Below are positions 26,544-34,013 of a stretch of DNA of 64,000 nucleotides, one piece after another. Positions within the stretch are counted from its first letter, which is position 1; every line of letters starts with the position of its first letter. A program made the position numbers and the translations under genes. Origin of the DNA: an uncultured Prevotellaceae bacterium (GTDB lineage: Bacteria; Bacteroidota; Bacteroidia; Bacteroidales; Bacteroidaceae); the NCBI GenBank assembly GCA_902790625.1, contig CADASP010000002.1, positions 62,001-126,000 of the forward strand, read 5' to 3'. The notes under the pieces are model-generated. The model did not search any database and was not told the origin of the DNA. It saw only the letters and a program-made list of their open reading frames with translations.

Positions 26544-28091
26544 TCATTTCCTTTTAAAATGTACGATGCTGACAAATAGGTTTCTTTCTTCCTTTCTAAA
26601 ACCTATAAAGAACAACAATAATACCTGCACTATTAAAACAACAGCAATAAAAGCAAATGTCTTCAATATTACATTAATAGAAAACAAGGAAAAAAAACAC
26701 TTTAATAGGAACGCGCTAAACAGACACAACACACCCATCATTCCATAAGGTAACAAAACGTTTTCAAAAAAGAGTTTAATTTCAAAATTCCCTATCTTCT
26801 TCGCAAGTAGAAGTATTGCAAAAAGATTCATCAGCTCTGAGAAAGCCATCACAAGGAACACCCAATAAAGAGGCATTTCAAAGTATTTCAAACCTATATA
26901 AGAAAGAGGTAAGGCTGATCCTAAAACAAAGAACTCTGTTATCTGATATCTCTTCAATTTTCCAATAGCAATAAAAAACATCCCCACTGACTGATGCAAG
27001 ACTCGTACAAATTGGTATAAGAGACATGCCGAAAGAAAGCCTATGGCATAGTTAGGAACAGTCCCAAGCCACAAAAACAATATTTCGTTAAGTGTAAAAA
27101 AAAGGGGTATGGCCAATAATAAATACATATAGCCAACCACCTTACCGCCCATGAACATCAACTTATAAAACCTATCCATCTCCTTACGGGCATAGGATTG
27201 TATCGTTTGTGGTTTTACAGCAATATAGACATTTGAAACCACATTACTCAGAACACTTCGAACCTGATAAGTAATTGTCCGTGCAGCATTAGCAGCCAAA
27301 TTCCCAAAAATATTTAACAGAACATTTATACCTTCGTTAACTAAAGCAAATATTACATTTCCAAAAAAGGCCCAGCTTGAAAAAGCAAACATTTCTTTAA
27401 ATTTCACCTTAATTTCTGGAAAGGGGAATCTGAGCAAATGGCTTTCTGGAAATTTAAAATGACAATAAAGGACATTGACGAAAAAATTCATACAAATAAC
27501 AAAAAGCATTAGCAAACTATAGATGATGAGACGATCTCCTCCAAAGAATGGCAACAGCAGTACAATGATCAGTTTGGCAAACGCATCAAAAACGGAAACG
27601 AGAGCAAACACATTCATCCTCTCACGAGCTATAATATCAGCATCAAATGGTACATTGAATATTTGAACAATTGCTGCAATAACCGATAATTGGAACACCC
27701 AATTAGCTGCAACCATGCGTTCCTGAGAAATATGAAGTTTATTCTCTATTAGCCAAAGCCCCCCCATCTCAACTACTACAAGGAAAAAAACTGCAATTGC
27801 TAAATTGACAAGGACACTAACATTAAATACAATACTAAGGTCTCGGTCGTTCCCATTTCCTATTTCAATATTTAAAAAGCGCTGAACTGACACTGTGAAC
27901 ATTGTTTTGAGAGAGGCAAACATTGCTACGATGCCTCCTACAAGGCCATACAGTCCCAAATCATCCACACCTAAAGTATGCAACAATACTCGCGACGTGT
28001 AGAGTGATAATAGCATGGTTACCACCTGCCTAAAATAAAGGAATATGCTGTTCTTTGCAATTTGTATATTTGATGATTTTGTATTTGACAT
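26544..28091 (-). CDS. polysaccharide flippase (Wzx-like, MATE/MOP superfamily)
   Basis: A 515-residue membrane protein with about 12-14 helices. It starts IAKNSIFLYFRQVVTMLLSLYTSRVLLHTLGVDDLGLYGLVGG, split by the usual short charged loops, and has the mid-protein RTITYQVRSVLSNVVSNV region of MOP-superfamily flippases. It moves lipid-linked repeat units across the inner membrane. A 200-base AT-rich gap without genes separates it from the polymerase. Confidence 0.88.
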   Translation of the reverse strand: MSNTKSSNIQIAKNSIFLYFRQVVTMLLSLYTSRVLLHTLGVDDLGLYGLVGGIVAMFASLKTMFTVSVQRFLNIEIGNGNDRDLSIVFNVSVLVNLAIAVFFLVVVEMGGLWLIENKLHISQERMVAANWVFQLSVIAAIVQIFNVPFDADIIARERMNVFALVSVFDAFAKLIIVLLLPFFGGDRLIIYSLLMLFVICMNFFVNVLYCHFKFPESHLLRFPFPEIKVKFKEMFAFSSWAFFGNVIFALVNEGINVLLNIFGNLAANAARTITYQVRSVLSNVVSNVYIAVKPQTIQSYARKEMDRFYKLMFMGGKVVGYMYLLLAIPLFFTLNEILFLWLGTVPNYAIGFLSACLLYQFVRVLHQSVGMFFIAIGKLKRYQITEFFVLGSALPLSYIGLKYFEMPLYWVFLVMAFSELMNLFAILLLAKKIGNFEIKLFFENVLLPYGMMGVLCLFSAFLLKCFFSLFSINVILKTFAFIAVVLIVQVLLLFFIGFRKEERNLFVSIVHFKRK

Positions 28092-28373
28092 GGAGTTTTT
28101 ACCTATAACAAATTGTAATCAATTTCGGTTTTTCAATTCATTTCTAACAACAGCATTATAACAACCATTTCGAATAAGTCCATAATCATTTATTTGTCAC
28201 TTCCAAGCTAACACGAACAAAAAAAGGGACACTATAAATGCGAATCCCTTTACTCTGTTGTCGTTCATTTATATGGATTCTTCCGTCCAAATTCATTTGT
28301 TCAAACGGAAAGCACAAAAGCCACAGACGATTTTGATTGCTGAAAAATAAACACAATGCCGATGCAATCATCC
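28092..28373. other. AT-rich gap with a doubtful 61-codon frame
   Basis: A minus-strand frame (28186-28371) begins two bases after the stop of the upstream unknown gene, but its product (MIASALCLFFSNQNRLWLL start) resembles nothing known and has no clear ribosome binding site. No other structure was recognised. Confidence 0.4.
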
Positions 28374-28877
28374 CTAATCTGATTGATGGAGGCTGTTACA
28401 CTCCAACTGTGCAAGGTTTAATAAGTGTGAGCGTACTTCAAGCAGTATAGCATCAGAAGACACTTCTTCGATACAATTATCAAACCAGAACGATTCACCG
28501 ACTTTGACGTTTTGTCCTTCGTGGCGTGTAAAAATTCCCGCATGTGATTTGGCGAAAGAACTACGCGGTTCTACCTCCACATCAACATTAAGTTGGATGC
28601 CATTAACTAAGATCTCTGTCTGCCGTATTTTGCCTACGTTGAGTAATGCACACATGTAGTTTGTCCTTGAACCATCAGCATAAAAACCTGGATGGCTCTC
28701 AACAAATGAAACGACATCTGTTTTATATGATGGAATGGCAGGGCGATTCACAGAAATGTATGATTCATTGCGTCTTAATACAAAGGCATAGTGCTGGAGT
28801 ATGCCGTCAACAACCCATTCCCTGTGAAGCAATCTTGCTACCATCTCTGTATCTGCAATCATAGTAGCATTGGCCAT
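28374..28877 (-). CDS. conserved hypothetical protein, second gene of a coupled pair
   Basis: A 167-residue protein I cannot assign. It has no signal peptide or membrane helix. The first 50 residues include ADTEMVARLLHREWVVDG and LQHYAFVLRRNESYISVNRP; the middle has LNVDVEVEPRSSFAKSHAGIF. The fold looks like mixed alpha/beta. Its start codon shares the last A of the upstream stop (TAATG at 28875-28879), so the two are translationally coupled. I have an impression of similar pairs near upxY genes in other Bacteroidales, but cannot confirm it. A toxin-antitoxin or stress role is possible but unsupported. Confidence 0.7.
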   Translation of the reverse strand: MANATMIADTEMVARLLHREWVVDGILQHYAFVLRRNESYISVNRPAIPSYKTDVVSFVESHPGFYADGSRTNYMCALLNVGKIRQTEILVNGIQLNVDVEVEPRSSFAKSHAGIFTRHEGQNVKVGESFWFDNCIEEVSSDAILLEVRSHLLNLAQLECNSLHQSD

Positions 28878-29386
28878 TAGCCTATTTCCCTTAGTATATC
28901 CAAAAACACCGATGGGCTAAAGTCAACATGGCTGGCAGCCTTTCGCTCACCATCTTTCCTCACATAATAAGAAAACTCCTTCGCTCCAAGACTAACACAT
29001 GCCCTTGACTGTTTGGATTGAAGACCAATTGTGGCGTTAGCCTCAGGTCCAAACATCCAATTTTCCCAATCTTCATTGTTCGAAATAAGCAACACGTCTT
29101 TCATGTTCTTCATTACACGAGGAGAAATTTTCAAAGCTCCTTCACCATCCCAGTCATCTGATAGATGGCTTAGCTCATCCAACCTGTCGAAAGCATCAGC
29201 CAAAGCAGGTTCAGAAACTTCTTGTACCAAACGAATGGCCACCTGACGCTTCACTTTACGAGTAATGGGCATAGAGTGAATGAGATTCATCACGTCCATG
29301 TAGGAATTTGTCCCATACGGCATCACTGGCTCGTTAGCAGTATGTGTTAAAATCTCTGACATAATAGTATATGTTCGCAGGTGCAA
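28877..29386 (-). CDS. conserved hypothetical protein, first gene of a coupled pair
   Basis: A 169-residue cytosolic protein of unknown function. The core is LDELSHLSDDWDGEGALKIS, followed by NNEDWENWMFGPEANATIGLQ and SLGAKEFSYYVRKDG. The DWDGEGA-type motif recurs in uncharacterised proteins linked to mobile or accessory regions. Residues 40-65 (KRQVAIRLVQEV) look helical. A second Met at residue 9 (29362) is an alternative start. It lies 10 bases after upxY and ends in the TAATG junction with the next gene. GC content is between that of upxY and the AT-rich core. Confidence 0.7.
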   Translation of the reverse strand: MHLRTYTIMSEILTHTANEPVMPYGTNSYMDVMNLIHSMPITRKVKRQVAIRLVQEVSEPALADAFDRLDELSHLSDDWDGEGALKISPRVMKNMKDVLLISNNEDWENWMFGPEANATIGLQSKQSRACVSLGAKEFSYYVRKDGERKAASHVDFSPSVFLDILREIG

Positions 29387-29396
29387 AGAATGCGTA

Positions 29397-30089
29397 TCAA
29401 GGCTTTATCCTCAAGTAGGAATAGGGTATGCGGGTGGTGGCGTAGTCGCCGAGGCCGGTGAGGCTGACGACGATGCGGCTGCGGCCATCGTCGTCGAGGA
29501 CCTTGCCGCGAACGCCCTTGAACGGACCACGGATGACGATGACCTCGGCACCAGAGGCGAGACGCACGGAGCTGCGCTGCAGGGAGAGGATGTCCTCGCT
29601 GTGCTTGCAGGTGGCGAGGATGAAGTTGAGCATCTCGGCCTCGCTGACACGCAGGGGGGGGTTCTTGTTGAACTCGTTCCTCTCGAAGTGGTTGTAATAG
29701 TAGCCAAGGAAGGTGGACAGCTGGGGGCACGGACTCTTCATGTCCTTGCGGTTGTCGCGGATGACGAGGTCGGCAAAGTCGGGGGTGAGATAGGCGAAGA
29801 GTATGCTGGGAATGAGGTTTTCAAGGACGCGCTTGCGGTGTCCGTCCACCTCTTTCACCACATACCGCTTGGCCACGTAGGCATAGTGCCCGGCTTCGAT
29901 GAGTGCGTCGGCAGCGCGGTCTTCGCGCTGGTAGGTGGCCCTGAGCACGAACCACTCCTTGCCAACCTCTGGAGCGTACTCTACCGACACCCCTTTGCTC
30001 GAATTTTCAGCTTTGGGGATGGCAACGGAGGCAAATCCGGAGTCGGTCATTTTCCTGGTTTTCACCAAATTAACGTTTCGCGAATCCAT
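29397..30089 (-). CDS. UpxY family transcription antiterminator (NusG-like)
   Basis: A 230-residue NusG paralogue that keeps RNA polymerase elongating through long polysaccharide operons in Bacteroidales. The NGN domain starts with EWFVLRATYQREDRAADAL (from Trp46) and contains ILFAYLTPDF; the KOW domain has GAEVIVIRGPFKGVRGKV near the end. It is the first gene of the minus-strand locus, its usual place. It contains an eight-cytosine run (coding strand; plus-strand G at 29654-29661) at codons 143-146, which could slip and switch the gene off. A later start (Met14) is possible. No UpxZ-type gene follows it. Confidence 0.9.
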   Translation of the reverse strand: MDSRNVNLVKTRKMTDSGFASVAIPKAENSSKGVSVEYAPEVGKEWFVLRATYQREDRAADALIEAGHYAYVAKRYVVKEVDGHRKRVLENLIPSILFAYLTPDFADLVIRDNRKDMKSPCPQLSTFLGYYYNHFERNEFNKNPPLRVSEAEMLNFILATCKHSEDILSLQRSSVRLASGAEVIVIRGPFKGVRGKVLDDDGRSRIVVSLTGLGDYATTRIPYSYLRIKP

Positions 30090-30154
30090 CGTCTCGGCGC
30101 ATCAGGGCATGCCCTTCAACGCCAGTTTTTATGGCGTACACAAAAAGTCGGCGA

Positions 30155-30162
30155 CAAAATTA
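30155..30162 (-). promoter_or_regulatory. -7 box of the polysaccharide locus
   Basis: TAATTTTG on the minus strand, about 65 bases upstream of upxY. No -33 TTG at the usual distance was found and no flanking inverted repeats of an invertible promoter were recognised. Confidence 0.45.
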
Positions 30163-30757
30163 CAAAAAATAATTGAATTAAGGACGTATCGGAGCGTTTT
30201 TTTTCCTTTTTAGAGCACTTCTTTGCGCTATTTAGAATTCGGCATGCGAAGCGCCGAAAAAAAACACAGACAAACATTCGGCTAAAAACGTGGAGCAGTC
30301 CAAATAAAAGAAATGATTATCCGCATTCTGCCAAAAGTGATACAATAGCCAAGGGTGCGCAGTATCCCAAGAATGGCAGGATTTACATCGCCACTGATGA
30401 TTGCGATTGAGCGAGGGCACGACTTTTGAAAATTTCATTTTCTCTTTGGAGGAAAGACAAGAATTATTTACGGAATCGGCAAACAATTCACTAAAAAAAG
30501 TAATGACATGCAGTTGAGCATTGTTGATGACGAACGAAATGGGGTGGATTCAGGAGAGGCGGAGCACGACAAACAGGGAGCGGGAGGCACCGCAGAGGGA
30601 AAAGGGGCATGCTTTTTAGGTTGGCAGCGGGCGGGGACATGATTGGCAGCGGCCGCTGCCAAGGTCGCTTACTACCAAAGGGATGCAAGAAGGTGCAACG
30701 AGCGACCAGAGGTCGAGCCCAAACCGCTAATCGGGTACATGCTGATTATCATAAATA
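30163..30757. other. long intergenic region upstream of upxY
   Basis: About 600 bases without a gene I can support. A minus-strand 84-codon frame (30232-30486) exists but has no recognised family. The right part holds the GGCAGCGGCCGCTGCC repeat block (30597-30662). Confidence 0.5.
30597..30662 (-). repeat. GGCAGCGGCCGCTGCC palindrome block, copy 1
   Basis: A 20-bp palindrome (30643-30662) next to GGCAGCGGGCGGGGACATGAT. In reverse complement the block matches 45064-45113 over more than 40 bases, so the two loci hold inverted copies of one element. Confidence 0.85.
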
Positions 30758-30801
30758 AAAATTTGGCGTTGACTTTTTGCACATAGTCAACGCCAAATTT
30801 T
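30758..30801 (-). terminator. terminator hairpin after gcvPB
   Basis: A perfect 17-bp stem (30758-30774 with 30785-30801, AAAATTTGGCGTTGACT) with a 10-base loop, followed on the minus strand by TTTATTT. Its arms share AATTTGG and GGCGTTGACTTTTT with the paired-palindrome elements, so it may derive from that family. Confidence 0.75.
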
Positions 30802-30835
30802 AGCTCGGAGCACTCTTTTTTTTGCAAGCTGATTC

Positions 30836-32242
30836 TTAGCTATTTGCGCTCAGCTGTCGCCAAGTGACAACGGGATGCTTGGCGGCGAGCACATCGTCGA
30901 CACGACCGATGGGCGTGTTGTGGGGCGCAGTCTTCACCAGTTCGGGGTCGTTCTTGGCTTCCTGGGCTATCTGTCGCATCACGGCGATGAATCCATCGAG
31001 GGTCTCAAGCGACTCATTCTCTGTGGGTTCAATCATCAGGCTCTCGTGGAAGAGCAGGGGGAAGTAGATGGTAGGCGCATGATAGCCGTAGTCGAGCAGA
31101 CGCTTGGCCACGTCCATAGTGGTGACACCCGTGCTCTTGTCTTTCAGTCCATCGAAGACGAACTCATGGCAGCACAGCCCGTTGATGGGCAGCTCGTAGA
31201 CATCCTTCAGCGATTCCTTGATATAGTTGGCGTTGAGGGTGGCCAATGGCCCCACCATCTTCAGCTGCTCGCGCCCGAGGCTGAGGATATAGGCCAGCGC
31301 GCGCATCATCACCGCGAAATTACCGTGGTAGGGGCTTACCATTGGGAAGAACTGCTGCAGCCCCTCGCGCACGCCGACTGGTCCGCTGCCAGGGCCTCCG
31401 CCGCCATGAGGCGTGGAGAAGGTCTTGTGCAGGTTGATGTGCATCACATCGAAGCCCATGTCGCCGGGGCGAGCAGCGCCGAGCATGGGGTTCAGGTTGG
31501 CTCCGTCGTAGTACATCAGTCCACCGCAGTCGTGGATGAGGCGTGCAATCTCAGGAATCTGCACCTCGAAGAGTCCCAGCGTGTTGGGGTTGGTCATCAT
31601 CATCGCGGCTACTTCAGGACCGTGTTGGTTGAGTAGGTCTTGCAGGTGTTGCAGGTCTACGAGACCATTGCTGAGCGACTTCACTTCGATGATCTCCAGC
31701 CCGCAGACAGCGGCCGAGGCGGGGTTGGTGCCATGTGCCGAGTCGGGCACGATGACCTTTGTGCGCTGCATGTCGCCATGCGACTGGTGGTAGGCGGCGA
31801 TGGTCATCAGTCCCGTCAGCTCGCCATGGGCGCCTGCAAACGGCTTGAAGGTGAAGTGTGCCAATCCGGTGAGCTGGCAGAGCGAGCGCTCGAGCAGGGC
31901 GACGACGGCCTCGGCACCCTTGACGGTGTCGGCAGGCTGCGCCGGGTGCAAGTCCTGGAACTGCGGCAGGGCTGCCATCTCCTCGTTGATTTTGGGATTG
32001 TACTTCATGGTGCATGACCCCAGGGGATAGAAGCCCGTGTCGACACCAAAGTTATTGTTCGACAGGTTGGTGTAGTGGCGCACCACGGTCAGTTCGTCGC
32101 ACTCAGGCAGATGGGCATCCTCGCTGCGGCGCAGCTCGGCGGGCACTGCATATTCTCCAAAGTGGTTCTTAGGCAGAGAATAGCCCTTGCGCCCCTCTTT
32201 CGAGAGTTCGAAAATCAGGTTTCCGTATAAATGGTTGTTCAT
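30836..32242 (-). CDS. gcvPB: glycine dehydrogenase (decarboxylating) subunit 2
   Basis: A 468-residue PLP-binding half of the P protein of the glycine cleavage system, which decarboxylates glycine and passes the aminomethyl group to GcvH. Marks are the N-terminal FELSKEGRKGYSLP, SCTMKYNPKINEE, HGTNPASAAVCG, the PLP lysine in HINLHKTFSTPHGGGGPG, and YHAPTIYFPL. Start 32242 (MNNHLYGNLIFEL) is chosen over 32431, which would add 63 residues read out of the neighbouring gene. It works with gcvPA, 13 bases upstream, as a heterodimer or heterotetramer. Confidence 0.95.
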   Translation of the reverse strand: MNNHLYGNLIFELSKEGRKGYSLPKNHFGEYAVPAELRRSEDAHLPECDELTVVRHYTNLSNNNFGVDTGFYPLGSCTMKYNPKINEEMAALPQFQDLHPAQPADTVKGAEAVVALLERSLCQLTGLAHFTFKPFAGAHGELTGLMTIAAYHQSHGDMQRTKVIVPDSAHGTNPASAAVCGLEIIEVKSLSNGLVDLQHLQDLLNQHGPEVAAMMMTNPNTLGLFEVQIPEIARLIHDCGGLMYYDGANLNPMLGAARPGDMGFDVMHINLHKTFSTPHGGGGPGSGPVGVREGLQQFFPMVSPYHGNFAVMMRALAYILSLGREQLKMVGPLATLNANYIKESLKDVYELPINGLCCHEFVFDGLKDKSTGVTTMDVAKRLLDYGYHAPTIYFPLLFHESLMIEPTENESLETLDGFIAVMRQIAQEAKNDPELVKTAPHNTPIGRVDDVLAAKHPVVTWRQLSANS

Positions 32243-32290
32243 GGGGTGGATGGGCTTAAAGGGAATTGGTGGGAGTTGATGGGATGAGCG
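32243..32290 (-). repeat. CCCATNA-type heptamer stretch at the end of gcvPA
   Basis: On the coding strand this reads CCCATCAACTCCC and CCCATCCACCCCATG. It encodes the last residues of GcvPA (IPSTPTNSL) and fills the gap to gcvPB. A similar stretch spans the end of the RluA-type gene and the start of ddl (63172-63222). Confidence 0.5.
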
Positions 32291-33590
32291 AGACCAGACG
32301 GTCAATCTCCTCCTTGGTGCGTTTCTCGGTGACGGCAAAGATGAAGCCGTTGCCCTGGCGCACGCCGCCGAGCAGTCCGGCATCGAGGAATCGCTGGTAG
32401 AGCGCGTCGGCATCGCCATCGTATTCCACATAGAACTCGTTGAAGAAGGGTTTGTCGTAGACGAGACGGAATCGGCCCGTCTTGAGCAGCTCGTCGCAGA
32501 GGTAGTGCGCCCCGGCGTAGCTCAGCTCGGCGGCCTCCTTCAGTCCCTGGCGTCCCATGAGCGACATATAGACGGTGACCCACAGTGCCATAAGGCTCTG
32601 GTTGGAGCAGATGTTCGAGGTGGCCTTCTGACGGCGGATGTGCTGTTCGCGTGCCTGCAGGGTGAGCACGAAAGCGCGCTGGCCTCGGTTGTCGAGCGTC
32701 TTGCCGACGATGCGCCCCGGCATCTTGCGAATGAGTTTCTCGGTGCAACACATATAGCCCACGTAAGGGCCTCCCCACTGCATGGGTATGCCCAGGCTCT
32801 GCCCGTCGCCCACGGCGATGTCGGCCCCCCACTCTGCGGGTGTCTTCAGCACGGCCAGGTCGGCGGCGACGGCACTCACGACGAAGAGGCCTTTCGCAGC
32901 ATGGATGGCATCGGCAAAGCCTGTGTAGTCCTCAACGATGCCCAACTTGTTGGGCTGCTGCACCATCACACCAGCCACACCGGTGAGAGATGAGGGCTGA
33001 GAGGTGAGGGTCGTGAGGTCGGTGACGCCGTCTTTGGCGGGAATCATCTCCAGCTCGATGCCATGGAAGTGGGCGTACGTCTTCATCACATCGACAACCT
33101 TCGGGTCGACGGTCTCGGAGACGAGGAAACGGTTCTGCTTCTTGCCGGCCGCCACGGCCATCATCATAGCCTCGGCAGCGGCGGTGGAGCCGTCGTACAT
33201 CGAGGCATTGCTGATGTCCATGCCGGTGAGTTCGGCCATCATCGACTGATACTCAAAAATGTAGTGCAGGGTGCCCTGCGATATTTCGGCCTGATAGGGG
33301 GTGTAGCTGGTGAGGAATTCGGAGCGCGAGAGCAGCTGTGGGATGACGGCGGGTGTGTAGTGGTCGTAGACGCCAGCACCGGCAAAGCAGGTGAGCTGCT
33401 GGTTCTGTGCTCCCAACTGCTGAAACAGCTGGCGCACCTCCATCTCGCTCATCGACAGGGGCAGCTGATAGTCGCCCCGGAAGCGCACCTGCTCGGGCAG
33501 CTGGGCATAGAGCGCGTCGATGGAATCGACACCTACGAGGGAGAGCATCGCCTGCAAGTCCTCTTCGGTATGTGGGAAATACTTGTACAT
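32256..33590 (-). CDS. gcvPA: glycine dehydrogenase (decarboxylating) subunit 1
   Basis: A 444-residue first half of the split P protein. Features are the N-terminal YFPHTEEDLQAML, FAGAGVYDHYTPAV, SYTPYQAEISQGTLHYIFEYQ split by normal loops, ASMYDGSTAAAEA, and GGPYVGYM. An odd stretch, TDLTTLTSQPSSLTGVAGVM, is encoded by a GTGAGRG-type heptamer array (32982-33018) that has expanded the loop before the VMVQQPN motif without breaking the frame. The C-terminal tail is also repeat-encoded. It lies 6 bases after gcvH. Confidence 0.95.
   Translation of the reverse strand: MYKYFPHTEEDLQAMLSLVGVDSIDALYAQLPEQVRFRGDYQLPLSMSEMEVRQLFQQLGAQNQQLTCFAGAGVYDHYTPAVIPQLLSRSEFLTSYTPYQAEISQGTLHYIFEYQSMMAELTGMDISNASMYDGSTAAAEAMMMAVAAGKKQNRFLVSETVDPKVVDVMKTYAHFHGIELEMIPAKDGVTDLTTLTSQPSSLTGVAGVMVQQPNKLGIVEDYTGFADAIHAAKGLFVVSAVAADLAVLKTPAEWGADIAVGDGQSLGIPMQWGGPYVGYMCCTEKLIRKMPGRIVGKTLDNRGQRAFVLTLQAREQHIRRQKATSNICSNQSLMALWVTVYMSLMGRQGLKEAAELSYAGAHYLCDELLKTGRFRLVYDKPFFNEFYVEYDGDADALYQRFLDAGLLGGVRQGNGFIFAVTEKRTKEEIDRLVSLIPSTPTNSL
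32982..33018 (-). repeat. heptamer array inside the gcvPA coding sequence
   Basis: Plus strand reads GGTGAGAGATGAGGGCTGAG and continues with GTGAGGG units, the same family as at 119-176. The length keeps the reading frame open and encodes LTSQPSSLTG in a surface loop. Confidence 0.75.
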
Positions 33591-33596
33591 ATTCCT

Positions 33597-33977
33597 TTAT
33601 TTTTCGCAGAATGCGGTGTATGCGTTGGCATCCATCAGGTTGTCGAGTTCGGTCTTGTCGGCCAGCTCCACCTTGATGATCCAGTTCTCGTAGGCATCCT
33701 GGTTGAGCAGTTCGGGCTGGTCGTCGAGGTCGCTGTTCACTTCGACGATGGTTCCGCTGACGGGGGCGATGATGTCGCTGGCGGCCTTCACACTCTCCAC
33801 GGCGCCAAACTCCTCGCCGGCGGTGATTTCGTCGTCCACCTCGGGCAGGTCAACGTAAACCACGTTGCCCAGTGCGTGCTGAGCGTAATCGGTGATGCCG
33901 ATATAAGCCTGGTCACCATCCACTTTCACATACTCGTGCGACTCGCTGTAATAGAGTCCTTCAATTACTTTTGCCAT
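33597..33977 (-). CDS. gcvH: glycine cleavage system H protein
   Basis: A 126-residue lipoyl carrier that shuttles the aminomethyl and reduced lipoyl intermediates between the P, T and L proteins. The lipoylated lysine is Lys64 in GAVESVKAASDI, the exact family motif. N-terminal YSESHEYVKVDGD and C-terminal NWIIKVELAD are typical. It sits between gcvT and gcvPA and is the likely target of the lipoate ligase encoded first in the operon. Confidence 0.96.
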   Translation of the reverse strand: MAKVIEGLYYSESHEYVKVDGDQAYIGITDYAQHALGNVVYVDLPEVDDEITAGEEFGAVESVKAASDIIAPVSGTIVEVNSDLDDQPELLNQDAYENWIIKVELADKTELDNLMDANAYTAFCEK

Positions 33978-34013
33978 AATTCTTTTTTTGCAGTTAAAGA
34001 AGATAAAGGGTTT

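Noticed and set aside
28186..28371. 61-codon minus-strand frame just after the unknown pair
   Set aside because: No family, no ribosome binding site and an unusual composition; kept only as a note in the gap entry.
30232..30486. 84-codon minus-strand frame upstream of upxY
   Set aside because: It resembles no known protein, has frequent rare residues and lies in a repeat-rich gap; probably chance.
30163..30757. Invertible promoter region for the polysaccharide locus
   Set aside because: I found no pair of inverted repeats that flank the -7 box at 30155; the only palindromes are far upstream and belong to other families.
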